Positions 21,661-34,300 of a stretch of DNA of 64,000 nt are shown here, one piece after another (the stretch's first letter is position 1; each line of letters opens with the position of its first letter). The notes beneath the pieces were generated by a model. The model saw nothing but the letters and a program-made list of their open reading frames with translations. It was not told where the DNA came from and did no database searches. The position numbers were made by a program, and so were the translations under genes. Source of the stretch: Spongilla lacustris (taxonomy: Eukaryota > Porifera > Demospongiae > Spongillida > Spongillidae). The DNA lies in contig OX442425.1 of NCBI GenBank assembly GCA_949361645.1, forward strand, positions 8,531,680 to 8,595,679, written 5' to 3'.

Positions 21661-23605
21661 CCCCAATGCACTCTCCGTAGACCCACCACTATCAGGAGAG
21701 GAGACCGTTAGCCATGTGGCAGCCATTGTGAGAGCTGTCACAAGAGCTGTAGACTCCAGGTAAAGCACACCACAACCACACCCACACCATCCCCATAGTA
21801 ACACAGCAGCCCACTACTAGTACTGCTTGTATGTCTACACCGAAATGACCTTTACACCTGTAACTATCTGCTTGTATGTGTGTGGTCGGTGTTCCCCCTT
21901 CCTTGCAGTCTTTCCAGAGGTCTAGTTGACACCATTGTAAGCCTGTTTTCAGTACCTCAGTCACACTTCACTCCATTGGAATATAACTATTGTCCTTCAC
22001 ACTTCACTTTCCCCTACAACCTGTGTGCGGCTTTGTTCACAATAGTTATACTCCCTCCCCCACCTTCCAGGACCTGGTGCCCTATATACCACTGCTACCA
22101 CGGCTATGTCAGCTGGCCTGTGTGTGTGCACACCCTCCTACCAGCCACCATGCTGCCATGTGCTATGCCTCCTGCATCAATTAACAAGATGGCCACCGGT
22201 AATGAGCGTGCCTTCAAATGGGGCACAGGCTTTTAAGCATGCCTGGTGCCCCTCCCCATGCCCCTCCCCCACAGGCAAGGTGCTTGAAGAGGTATTGAGT
22301 AGAGATATGGCTTCAGTTTGGAGCTGTGTCGGCTCACCTGACCTTGTTGTGAAGGCTAATGCCATCTCCATGGCGATATGGGTAAGTCAGTGATGTGTTG
22401 GTGCCTGCTCACTCTGTGCTCCCTCTCCTAATAAAAGCTAGCAAAGGCCCTAGCTATGAGGGGCCATGCCCGTGCTCAAGACCTTGTGTTTAAGGTCAGT
22501 GGTAATACTGTAAGTGGATCACCTGATCAATGCTTTAAGTGGGTCACCTGATGCTGTAAGTGGGTCACCTGATGCTGTAAGTGGGTCACCTGATGCTTTA
22601 AGTGGGTCACCTGATGTTAGGTGGCTACCAGACACAGATGTAAGGGGTGGGGCCTTCAGCATTTCCCATGAGTTAGGTGTTCTCAAATCCTAAGCAGTGG
22701 CAAGGGTACCAGACTTACATGTGGATGGAAATGTATGCATGCATGTACTTGATGACTTACAGTGTGTTACACCTGGGATCATTTCCTTGGGAGTATGACA
22801 TGTAGAAATTCACTGGTTAAATTATTGGGGTAGGGGACTGTGTCCTATCACCATCACCACCTTCTTCCTCTCCTTCCCTTGTAGCTCGTCAGACATTTGA
22901 CAATGAAGCTATGGCCTCCATTGTCATCAGGAGTTTTGAAGTGTTGTTCTCTGACCAGACCATTGTGTGAGCAGTCACATGCCTCCATCAAGGTGGGGGG
23001 GGGCACTGGTGTGGGGGTGGAGGTGGGGGGGGGGCACTGGTGTGGGGGTGGAGGTGGGGACACTGGTGTGGGGGTGATGTAGTGGGACTGACATCATCAC
23101 TGCTGATGCTTGCAGCTACTGTACAAACAGAGGCTGTTTGAACAGCTGCTCCCAGCTGTCCTGGTGGCATTCAAGGAAGACAGACCTTCAGGTGAATGGA
23201 AGGGGGAGGAGGAGGACTGATTGGTCATGTACCCCTCCTACATACACAGGAAGTAAAGAGTACTGTTTGCTGGTGTTGTCATGTCTCCTGCAGTCAGTAC
23301 CTCAGCAGGTCCTGACAGGAGTGTAGGCCACACCCCCTTGTGTACTAATAGATGTTATGTCACCAGTTCATCCACCTGTATCCACACCCACCATCACACA
23401 CTCCATCACAGGTTCTTCCTCTTTTGCTTGCTTCACTGGAAGGCAAGGACACTTCCCTGTCAGCAGTGCAGGCCCTCTCCTCCCTCACCAGGGACCAGCC
23501 TACCCTCATTGCCCACCATGTCTCCTCCATACTCACTGCCCTCATGAAGCTGTCTGTGCCACCACACCATCTGGTAAGCCACACCCTCTAGTCAGCCCCG
23601 CCCTC
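21658..23605 (+). pseudogene. Partial, broken duplicate of MMS19 exons 21-30
   Basis: Closely parallels 13234 to about 15990, introns included. It is not a working copy. Exon 22 has lost its GT donor (GAATATAACT for GAGGTATGTC); exon 23 is missing; exon 24 has a 4-bp insertion (CATCAATTAACAAG) that shifts the frame; exon 27 has small deletions near its start and a 5-bp deletion giving ATTGTGTGA; exon 29 has lost bases before its donor. Exons 1-20, 31 and 32 are absent. The exon 21 and exon 30 copies remain open and nearly identical, so the duplication is fairly young. It could still be transcribed from a neighbouring promoter; no start of its own is visible. Confidence 0.9.
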
Positions 23606-23917
23606 TGGTAAGCCATGCCATGCAGAAGATAACTTTATAACCATATCATGAGCTGTTTGTGTAGGCATTAAGATATACTGTTAATTAAATATTCACTGCC
23701 TAAGTTCCCATTTTTAGGAGACCTGTAAATGCAGGCTCTTAGAATTTGAAAACCATCACAATACAAGATAATGTTCCACTAGCCACACCCCCTCAGCTTT
23801 GGATGGAATACATTGCTTTATTTCAGCCATATATATACTCTAACACACTAAGAGATATTCGCTGCTACATGTACATATCTACACAGAAAAGGGGCTGCCA
23901 TTTTCCTCATAGTCCTC
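23606..23917. other. Spacer between MMS19 duplicate and SOD-like gene
   Basis: No frame or repeat stands out. The last part should be the 3' UTR of the SOD-like gene on -. Confidence 0.5.
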
Positions 23918-25242
23918 CTATGCAATTGCCAGCAATAGAAGGGCCAGTAGAACCACAAGCTTGGCTACAATGAAAAGGTAATAGTTAATTAATAACTCTT
24001 GACCACACGTTATCTCACCTCCATCCATCACTGAAAGTGCGCCAGCTGTTGTGGGTGCGGCTGTCGTTGGGGGTGCGGCTGTCGTTGTGGGTGCGGCTGT
24101 CGTTGTGGGTGCGGCTGTCGTTGTGGGTGCCGCTGTCGTTGCGACACCTTTGTATTGTGGACGAGCGTCAGATGCGTACCGTACACAAATGTGAATAAAT
24201 ACCGTAAATGTTTGCGCACTCCCTACGCAACGGAGACGAAGGTGCGTTGAGGTTGTGGATCACAACACTCCTTCCCACGCAGTCGCTAACAGAGAGGGTG
24301 TTCGTCGTATCCACGTAAGTGGCGTTGAAGCTGCCGTTGGTAGGCAGTTGGCCAAACTTTCCAGAAATATCTCCAGCCTCGCACCTGTTTTTGGCGCGCA
24401 CACACACACACACACCAAAGATATTGACCAATTTTTAATACACGGGGGGAAATTGCACGAATAAATTTGGCTGAGCTTGTATATTGTGATAAAAAATGCA
24501 GCTCGGCTACGCCTTAAGTTACAACAAAACCTTATCCCATACCACAGTAGAAGCACACTGGTGGGAATTTCTTCAGTGCAGCAGTATAATTCACACCTTC
24601 AAACTACACTGAAGTGCTCGCAAAACTTACACAGATGGGGTCAACTGCGTACACTGCGTCGAGTATGTAGGCGAGCTTTGGTTCGCCCAGTTAACGTTAT
24701 AAGGATCGTAGTGAAGACCGACATAGTCGCATTCGGTCGGGTATCCGTAGCTGTCATTCAGCGGATATACGTGGACATGCCACGGATGTGTAGCTGTATT
24801 AGAGGGCAAAAATATTTAGCAGCTGCCGCTAATATGTGGTGTTCAACAACTTACTTGCTCCATTCCCACTCAGTCCACTTAGCGATACTTGAATCTGCAG
24901 TCCGTCAGACACGGCGGTAAAGGTAACAGTACCTGTGACTGCGCCGCCGCTGTTGTTGAAAGTTGCAATCCCGATCGTTTGACCTAGAGGAATAATGAAA
25001 CATATTTTTAACACCTGAAACTCCTGAATGACACTTACACATGCATTAAGGCTAAAGGCTACATGTAACTTTGACTCGCAAGCAGCTGAGGTTGAATGCA
25101 AAATGAAGGGGGCAGATGTCCAAATCGCGGAATTTGATCGCGTAACGCACCAACCTATCGCCCACAGTGAGATTTCGACCGTAAACTTACTGGATGCAAC
25201 TAAGACGTCGCAAAGCAGTAGCACCGCTACGAGTACCAGCAT
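23918..25242 (-). CDS. GPI-anchored copper-only superoxide dismutase-like protein
   Basis: Six exons on - (25242-25191, 24983-24855, 24793-24631, 24384-24203, 24147-24019, 23964-23918), phases all agreeing, 233 aa. Residues 1-17 are a signal peptide. The Cu/Zn-SOD fold follows: HPWHVHVYP puts His66 and His68 at the copper-ligand sites, GLHYDP gives the bridging His88, SVVIH gives His158, GDISGK gives Asp120, and LRREC aligns with the active-site Arg and disulfide Cys. The two extra zinc-ligand His of SOD1 have no counterpart, because the zinc loop is shortened to about CEAGDISGKFG. That pattern is the one of extracellular copper-only SODs (fungal SOD4/5, animal copper-only SOD-repeat proteins). 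After the domain comes a Thr/Ala/Pro stalk with TTTAAP repeats, likely O-glycosylated, then a hydrophobic tail (KLVVLLALLLLAIA) ending at the stop, as in GPI-anchored proteins. Enzyme activity is inference. Confidence 0.87.
24040..24142 (-). repeat. Coding TTTAAP repeat in SOD-like stalk
   Basis: About six 18-bp units encoding Pro-Thr-Thr-Thr-Ala-Ala variants in exon 5. The unit length is a multiple of 3, so copy-number changes would alter stalk length without breaking the frame. Confidence 0.9.
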
Positions 25243-25368
25243 TTTTTCTGGCTGCCGAGAGTATAAATGTATTCATATATTAATAGTCGTTGACGATATT
25301 TAAAGTTTTAAATTATTAATTTTATTAATTTTAAGAATGGTCTAATTGGTGCCTATCCGTTTTGTGTT
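25243..25368. promoter_or_regulatory. Probable bidirectional promoter, SOD-like / coiled-coil gene
   Basis: 126 bp between divergent start codons. AT-rich (AAATTATTAATTTTATTAAT at about 25307), no clear TATA or initiator assignment. Confidence 0.45.
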
Positions 25369-28300
25369 ATGGCTGCAAGGACAACCGAAGACTACTTAAT
25401 GCTTCTTTCAGAGGTATTGCCTGAGCGTGGTGAACCTATTATGTGGTATTGCTTGAACGTGGTGGTTGCTTTCCTTCTCGCGTAGTACAACACTCTTCAA
25501 CAGAGGCTGCAAAGTAAAGACGAGGCGCTCAAGATACTGAAAGTTGAAATGCACACTTTACAGGACTGTAACGATTCGTTGAAAATAGAAGTGGCCCAGT
25601 TGGTACGACATTAAGTATAGTCATAGAGTAAATGAAACGGCGCACGTAAACATTAGAACCCTAGTTTTTTTTTTTTTTTTTACATGTACATGGGCGGTCT
25701 GTCTCTTCCCCCAAAAGTACAGGGCCAGAGAATGTGATGACACAACCCTGTAAATGCAATACAAGGTGGGACCACCACTAATTTGTGTGTATATGGTTTA
25801 CATGTAAACTAAAAAGCATAATGAAATTTCGAAATCTGATTGGTCATTTTTTTACTGTTAAAATAATAATGGACAATTATTGCAACAAACCACTTATTTA
25901 TATGTACTCTCTGAAGGTTTATCATGGGCTATGCAATGGTATTCTGACCATCTGTTTTCTACATATATTGCTATATTATGTTACTATACTACTTTTGACT
26001 GTGAAGTTATGAGTTGAAACGTGGGGCACATCATTCAGTGGGGGGCACATCATTCAGGGGGGGGGGGCACATCATTCAGTGGGGGGCAGTTTGTTATTAC
26101 TTGCAGCTTTGAAAGTTAAACAGGGGATAGGGGGGAGTGCTGTAAGCTACCCCAGTGGGGTCAAGCCAACAGGGGATATGGGGGAGTGCTGTAAGCTACC
26201 CCAGTGGGGTCAAGCCAACAGGGGATATGGGGGGAGTGCTGTAAGCTACCCCAGTGGGGTCAAGCCAATGGGGAGTGCTGTAAGCTACCCCAGTGGGGTC
26301 AAGCCAACAGGGGATATGGGGGGAGTGCTGTAAGCTACCCCAGTGGGGTCAAGCCAACAGGGGATATGGGGGAGTGCTGTAAGCTACCCCAGTGGGGTCA
26401 AGCCAATGCTTTTTGCATAGAAAAACACTAACTTTATTCCTTGCGGGTCCAATCCTCCCCCTGGATCCGCAGCCAGTGTATATCATATTCGAGTCCAATG
26501 ACCAATAGCAAGCGTGCACCACGGAGCAGAACAATGCACCAGTGATTAACACGTGTTACAGGTCAGTTGGTAGAAAGTTTCCAAAGTAAGAAAGCGTCAT
26601 GATGGCTAGAACCTTTTAAAAATTCATTTCTGATTTCAATATAACAAATCTGGTCTGTTATGTGTTTGTGAACATGTAGAACCATAATATACTTCATCCT
26701 CTCTTGTGACATGGGGGCTTTCAGGTAGGACTTTATTTTTGCCACGAAGCACTAAACGAACTCTCACCAACTGTATTCATAGCAGGCGTAACTAATATCA
26801 AGGAATGAAGCTTAAACGCATGCTTCAGATAATAGAAGCCTCTGTGGTGCAGTCAGACCTTGTAAGTACTTGATGACAATATATAACTCGTGAGTAGGCT
26901 CACATGAAATGTTGCTTGAGAGAATCGATAGCTGCAGTTTTAGTTGTTCTTTGTTAATGTCATCTTGTAGAAGTCTGCTACAACATTCAATTCTCCGTCA
27001 AATTTGTCCTTATTTGCAGCTTTCAGTAAGAGTGCTTCAAGATTTGTATACATCTACATCCAGGTTGATCAAATCGCTGTAGGATTCCTTGTGTTAGCAA
27101 ATCAAGTGCTTCAGAATATGTACATGTGTACAAATCTTTTGCCACTACTATCCTCATGCCTTCTATGGAGCACAGCCACTATCCTCATGCCTTCTTGGTT
27201 GCCTTCGTCTCCTAGGAAGGGAATTTCAAGACGTCTTGCATTCTGGCTAATATATAAGTTTAAACTCATTGTCAGTTTGTATTGCCTGCAACGTCTCCTA
27301 TCTTATGCCCCTCCACTGCTGACATGCTGGATGCAGGCCTGTAGAAGTTCTCCAAGTGAGACTCCAAAGAAGAAATCAAATGTTGTCGTGCACGCTGATA
27401 TTCCATGGATTCTCTGTGTCGTCCTATAGTGATTGCAGTACTTCATAATTGCCTTGGCTCTGACCATCCACCTACATGTAGTAGGACAAAGCACGCATAT
27501 ACCAGGGCTATCATCTGGCATCTGTTGTTTGAGCGTTTGTAACATTGCATCCCGACGAGGTGACTTTTTGGCAAGCTTTATAAGTTAATTGGGTTTTTGA
27601 CAGCATTGGAACATACTAGATTAATGTATAAGTGACGAAGATTTTGACAGGTTAACCTGTCAAACAGAGTGTTAGGTATTTTATTGTAGAAAAGTTGATG
27701 AAAGGTTTACATTGCATTGTAACAAAATACAACTTCATATGTGTGTAGGGTTCACATGCCATCATAGATAATAGAATAACGGGATTGGAAACGGTATATA
27801 AATTTACGTGACGTGACGTCACGTTCTGTTACATGACCGTGCTTCGCATTGAATCTTGTAGTGGTGAGCATCCTTCCTTAAAGAGCTTCTTTAGTGTCGT
27901 TTAACTTTTTACTGTATGAGAGCAACCTTTTTGACACCCAAAAAGCATATAGCTATTCTTTTACAGACGTCTCAGCTGAGGCAGACAGCGATCGTAGCTG
28001 CAACCTGATCGGGTAGTGGTTGTGTGATTTTCCTGGACACTAGCAACATTGTAAATCCATTTTATGAGTTCACATATAGAGTGCGTAGTAGGTAGTGTGG
28101 CGTTGTAATGTTTAGGAGTCTCTATGAAGGGGTTTGACGTCGTAGATAGGGAGTTTGTCCGCTTATGATGTCCTAAAAGCGTACCTTTTGTGTAATTTTC
28201 CCAGAAAAGTGGTTTGGATTGTAGAGTATTTGAGTGCATATATTAAATCAGACATATATATAGAGTGGCGTGATCAATATCTCTTGTATGTTGTGTATGT

Positions 28301-31300
28301 GTTACAGTAGCAAATGGCTAGCAAGCTTCGTTGGGTCGATTGCGCAAGAACAGGAAGAGAAAATCCCAACAACAACAAAATCAATGGGGAATCGTAAAAA
28401 ACTGGAGGCCCTCAAAGAAAGTGTTTTAAAGAGCATAAAGCTTGTATCTACTTTCTCGGCGAAGCTTTCGTGCGCGCTTGTTCTAGCTAGCCATCATGGT
28501 GGTCATTGGCACTTGGGTCAAGTACATGCACGACTTTGGCTGCTTTTTTAGACAGCTTCATTCTATGAGTGTCTAACTCCTCTCTCGTCATCAAAAGAGC
28601 GCTTCAAAGGATCGTATGTAGCAGACAGTCAACGCTGCCTTAGGAACACAAATTTACGGAATTACGAAATGCGGATGAATCCCGTAATCTTTACCGTTTC
28701 CAATCCCTTTATTGTATTATCTATGATGCCATGCATGTTGTCTAGGGGTTTAGGGGCAAAAATATTCATTTGAGAGCAGCAGTACGCTGATGCCTTTCCC
28801 GTGATCCAGTGTGATTACTGCACCACCAATGGACCACTCAACTCGCCACGTGTTTTTTGTGATGGAAACCACTTTGCAATTTATAATAGCTTCTTTCCAG
28901 CTCAAACCAAATGTGCGCATTAATGTATCTTTTGCCTTCGTTAACTGCCCGCCTTGACGAGAAACAACTTTATTTGGCTTGGGAGTTGCAAACGATATAC
29001 TAGCCTTTCTGTTGGACGCTGATAGGTGGGTCCCAGCAGGTCCTCATGACGCCATTTTAAGTATCAACTTTCGTGTCTACACAATTAATACATAAGAGTG
29101 TAGGTGAAAATTGACAGGTATACCTGTCAATTGACAGGTTAACCGGGTGCTCGTCGCTTATAGATTAAGTGCATGCCCATAGCAAAGGGTATATATAGAA
29201 CTCTAGGCTATTTCTCTCTACAGCTACACCACCTTTGACCTTTGACCCAGCCTCCGTATCAAACCTCTGCAGAATGTTGCAAATTATATTTACTAACATT
29301 GAAGGCTCAGTTACATACAGCCCTACAATCCTTCAAGGGATGCTAGGTTACTATCTACCCGACCAAAGCAAACCACCATCTGTTCCTTGTTTGAAACATC
29401 TGTGGTTTCATCAACCATTATAGGTCAGAAATGGAACAGCTGTCTTCACAACATGATGAAGTGAGCCATTACTTTCAATATAGTGAGAGCCATTACTTTC
29501 AATATAGTGAGCCATTACTTTCAATATAGTGAGAGCCATTACTTTCAATATAGTGAGCCATTACTTTCAATATAGTGAGAGCCATTACTTTCAATATAGT
29601 GAGCCATTACTTTCAATATAGTGAGAGCCATTACTTTCAATATAGTGAGCCATTACTTTCAATATAGTGAGAGCCATTACTTTCAATATAGTGAGCCATT
29701 ACTTTCAATATAGTGAGCCATTACTTTCAATATAGTGAGAGCCATTACTTTCAATATAGTGAGCCATTACTTTCAATATAGTGAGAGCCATTACTTTCAA
29801 TATAGTGAGCCATTACTTTCAATATAGTGAGAGCCATTACTTTCAATATAGTGAGCCATTACTTTCAATATAGTGAGCCATTACTTTCAATATAGTGAGA
29901 GCCATTACTTTCAATATAGTGAGCCATTACTTTCAATATAGTGAGCCATTACTTTCAATATAGTGAGCCATTACTTTCAATATAGTGAGAGCCATTACTT
30001 TCAATATAGTGAGAGCCATTACTTTCAATATAGTGAGCCATTACTTTCAATATAGTGAGAGCCATTACTTTCAATACTTTGTTATGCATTTCTGGAGAAG
30101 TGTACTTGTCAGTTTTGTTTTTTTTTAATTCCAAGAATCAACATTCGGGTCATCCTCACTCCTTAAGTTTAAAAGCTGCATTAAGTTAGAATCCCATTCT
30201 TGGTTTCCATGACCTCTTAAAAGTAGGCTTTGACGTACTAAAAATTTGACAGTTGCGACTATTTAAAAAAAAACACTTTCGACAATCCAATCTTTCTTTT
30301 TGCGTCTGTGATGACAAGGCTTCCACTAGAAGAGATGCAGAGATGCAATGCCAGCATTTTGTAACACAGATTCCATGTGCCATTTGCTAGATCTGTGTTG
30401 TGCAAACTTCCTTGTTGCATCTTTCCAATTCGAAAAGCCAATTGATAGGAAACACTAAATCCATATTATATTAAGCGACCAGTTTGATTTGTTTTAAGAC
30501 CTTGCCTGCATGTATGCATGTAAAACACAAAATGGCATTGCTACTTTCAATGTAGTGCAGCCAAGGGCAGCCAAGGCCACTTGTCGACCATGATGGTTGT
30601 AAACTACATTGTGCGGGGTACCTTAGTACTGGAGCTTCTTTTCAGAAATGAATACGATCAATCTATTAGAGTTGCCTCTGGAATGCCAGCTGCCTTGACT
30701 ACACATCTGAGGCTTTAAACACTACTTAATTCGTTCCAGTGCATTTTGAATCAATGCCGGATCATGCTTCAATCGCCGGGCCAACATGTGCACTGCTTAT
30801 GGTGTGTCTTGCAGTGTCTGTTGACTAATTCATAATTATCTATAATGAGGTGCGTATCCATGAAGATAAAAATATATATTCCATTATTTGCGCAGTGGTA
30901 CTAAGAACAGAAGCACCTTAGCCACACATATCATGGTGCCTGCTCAGTGATTGACACCTTCAACAAAACCTTATGGTTTATGAAAGCGATTCACGTGGTA
31001 ACAGTTACTTTTCCGGCACTGAAGGGGGGAAATTGTTTAATGTTGAATACATCGTTATTCAACATTAAAATGTTGAATACATCATTATTCAACATTAAAC
31101 AATTTGAACTATTCCCCCATTTTTGGAGACGATTGATGGGTTGGAAATACTTGGTTGAAATTACAATATGTTTTGTAGAAGGGGTGTGACATTACATCTT
31201 AACTTCACAGTCAAAGTTGGTATAGTAACAAAATATAATGGTGTATGTAGAAGGCAGATGGAGCGATGCCATGAAGTACATAACATTACATCATTACACC

Positions 31301-34300
31301 TGGGAGCACTCTACCGGCCATTTCCCCATAATCATAGGTGTGATTTAGTGGTTGCCCATTTTGTTGCAAGTCTGACAGCTTCATGGGAAGGATGTGATGA
31401 GGACACCACTTTGTTGAGAGGATTGTAATGAAGTACAAGAAACACAACATTCTCTATGAGAAAGTTGGTGATATGTAAGGTTGTTTGAAGGCAATAGTGG
31501 TGTAAAAAATAAAGAAAAATGAAATAGTTCTATATTTAGCATGAGGTAAGGCAATTTTCTACAAAAGAATTAAATGTAGGACTATTTCATTTTCCTCTAC
31601 CACTTTTATTGTTTGTTCTGGAACTGATAAAAGCATATTTCTGAAATTTGAGAAATGCTACACCTTTTAAGTACGATGGTGGCACATAACCTAGGCCTGT
31701 ATCAGCCTGTGGCACACAACCTTACTACTCAGTAGGCCTGTATTAGCCTGTGGCACACAAGCTTACTACTCAGTAGGCCTGTATTAGCCTGTGGCACACA
31801 AGCTTACTACTCAGTAGGCCTGTATTAGCCTGTGGCACACACCTCCTGAATCTGTGTACAGTTGTAAATACAGCATTTGGATATATGTTCACAGGACCCA
31901 TGATACCACTCCTTTGCTGATTGAAGGTCACTTTGTTGGGTGTGGTCTCTGTTCATACTAGGTTGTTTCCATGCCCTCACACACCAGTCAGGAGCACGCC
32001 CCTTAATACTCTTCTTTTGGATATTTGCAGATTTTTTACGACCTGCACAAGGCAAGGCTATGGAAACTGATATGCTTTCACTGTAATAAATATTTGCGTT
32101 CAGTGGCATGTCCCCCGTCATTAAGATGTGCTTCTTACGGATAGTTTCTGGCCCAAATAAACATTATGCAATCCTGCCAAAGATAATCGCTTTCATAGCT
32201 GTATTTATGTAGGTACCTTGATCAACAGGTTTAACTAGACACTGTGCTGGTTTTAGCTTGATTTTAATTAACTTTGGTTATTATTAATATTTTGAGTTTT
32301 GATGCGGCCAGAGGTGACATTCCCACAAGCAGTGAAGTATCCAATGTTGGTACTCAGTAGGTGTTATGCCTTGTGGGCAATTGCACACAGTAGGGTATAC
32401 ATCACATGTGCACACAGTAGGATATACATACACATGTGCACACAGTAGGGTATACATACACATGTGCACACAGTAGGGTATACATACACATGTGCACACA
32501 GTAGGTATACATACACATGTGCACACAGTAGGGTATACATACACATGTGCACACAGTAGGGTATACATACACATGTGCACACAGTAGGGTATACATACAC
32601 ATGTGCACACAGTAGGGTATACATACACATGTGCACACAGTAGGGTATACATACCCATGTGCACACAGTAGGATATACATACACATGTGCACACAGTAGG
32701 GTATACATACACATGTGCACACAGTAGGTATACATACACATGTGCACACAGTAGGGTATACATACACATGTGCACACAGTAGGGTATACATACACATGTG
32801 CACACAGTAGGGTATACATACACATGTGCACACAGTAGGATATACATACACATGTGCACACAGTAGGGTATACATACACATGTGCACACAGTAGGGTATA
32901 CATACACATGTGCACACAGTAGGGTATACATACACATGTGCACACAGTAGGATATACATACACATGTGCACACAGTAGGGTATACATACACATGTGCACA
33001 CAGTAGGGTATACATACACATGTGCACACAGTAGGGTATACATACACATGTGCACACAGTAGGATATACATACACATGTGCACACAGTAGGATATACATA
33101 CACATGTGCACATACATACACATGTGCACACAGTAGGGTATACATACACATGTGCACACAGTAGGGTATACATACACATGTGCACACAGTAGGGTATACA
33201 TACACATGTGCACACAGTAGGGTATACATACACATGTGCACACAGTAGGGTATACATACACATGTGCACACAGTAGGGTATACATACACATGTGCACACA
33301 GTAGGGTATACATACACATGACGCATGTTATTATCAAGCTCCTTTATTGGTCATCTTTTGTGTTACTATGGGACATGGGGCATTACCTGCCTCTTGGCAC
33401 CTCAATCCTGTTGCAACAATTAAAGTGTGAAAGACCTGTACCAACAAAGCATAACACATGGCTTTTAAAACACATAGCCAATTTATAATCTTCTCTACAG
33501 AAATCTCAACTGTGCCAACGGCTTTTGACACCAGTTAGTGATGTGGTTGTCCATGAGAGAGAGCTGTTCATCTCCCAGCTGGAGGAGTGCCAGGAGAAGG
33601 TAGCCACACCCTTGACCACACCTCCAGTATTATGGCTTCATGTTTTGTTCAGATGAGCAGTATGGAGAGGCTGGTCCAGTCACTGGAGGATGAGAAGGCT
33701 GACCTTCTAACTGAGGTGGTGTAAACCATCCCCCTCCCCTGACTCTCTTCTCACCACCCATTCTCTCTCTCTCTATCTCTCTCTCTCTCTCTCTCCCTTG
33801 CAGAAGACATTTTTCTCTGAGAAATGTGCTACTCTGGAGAAGTGTATGGAGGAAAGGGAGAAGGTTAAGGCTCCACCCCCCTCTGGGTCATTGATGGAGG
33901 GCCCCTCCTCTTCTGAGTCAATGGTTGAAGCTGTTCTCGAGGAAAACAGGTAAAAGCATAGGGGAGGAGGGAGGGTGTTGAGTGCCCAAACAAGGGAAGG
34001 AGGGGGCAGCAAATGCCCAGCAGTCCTGAGTAGTGAGGGTCCAGAGGGGAAAAGGGAAGGCTGATAAGGTCCAGAGGGGAAAAGGGAGGGCTGATAAGGT
34101 GTAACTCACTCCTCTCCTCAGGCAACTGAAGCTAAAGATACTAGGGGTGCAAGCCGAAAAGGAACAGGCATTAAATAGAATAGAGAGGTACAAAGTATGT
34201 AGGCGTGGTTGTTGGCAAGGTGAGCCATCTGATGTCCCTCACAGAGGGCCCAGGAGAGGCAGAAGGATGCCAGCCAGCTGCAGGTTGTGCGCATCAGCAA

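Noticed and set aside
28270..28551. 93-codon frame on + inside the nested element
   Set aside because: No recognisable domain, and the surrounding element carries decayed transposon pieces on the other strand.
32385..33320. Possible CRISPR array
   Set aside because: Units are contiguous with no unique spacers, and the DNA is from an animal nucleus; the same holds for the other arrays here.
32284..33337. 337-, 320- and 311-codon frames on -
   Set aside because: All three registers are open because the 28-bp satellite has no stop; the repeated Cys/Val/Tyr peptide is an artefact.
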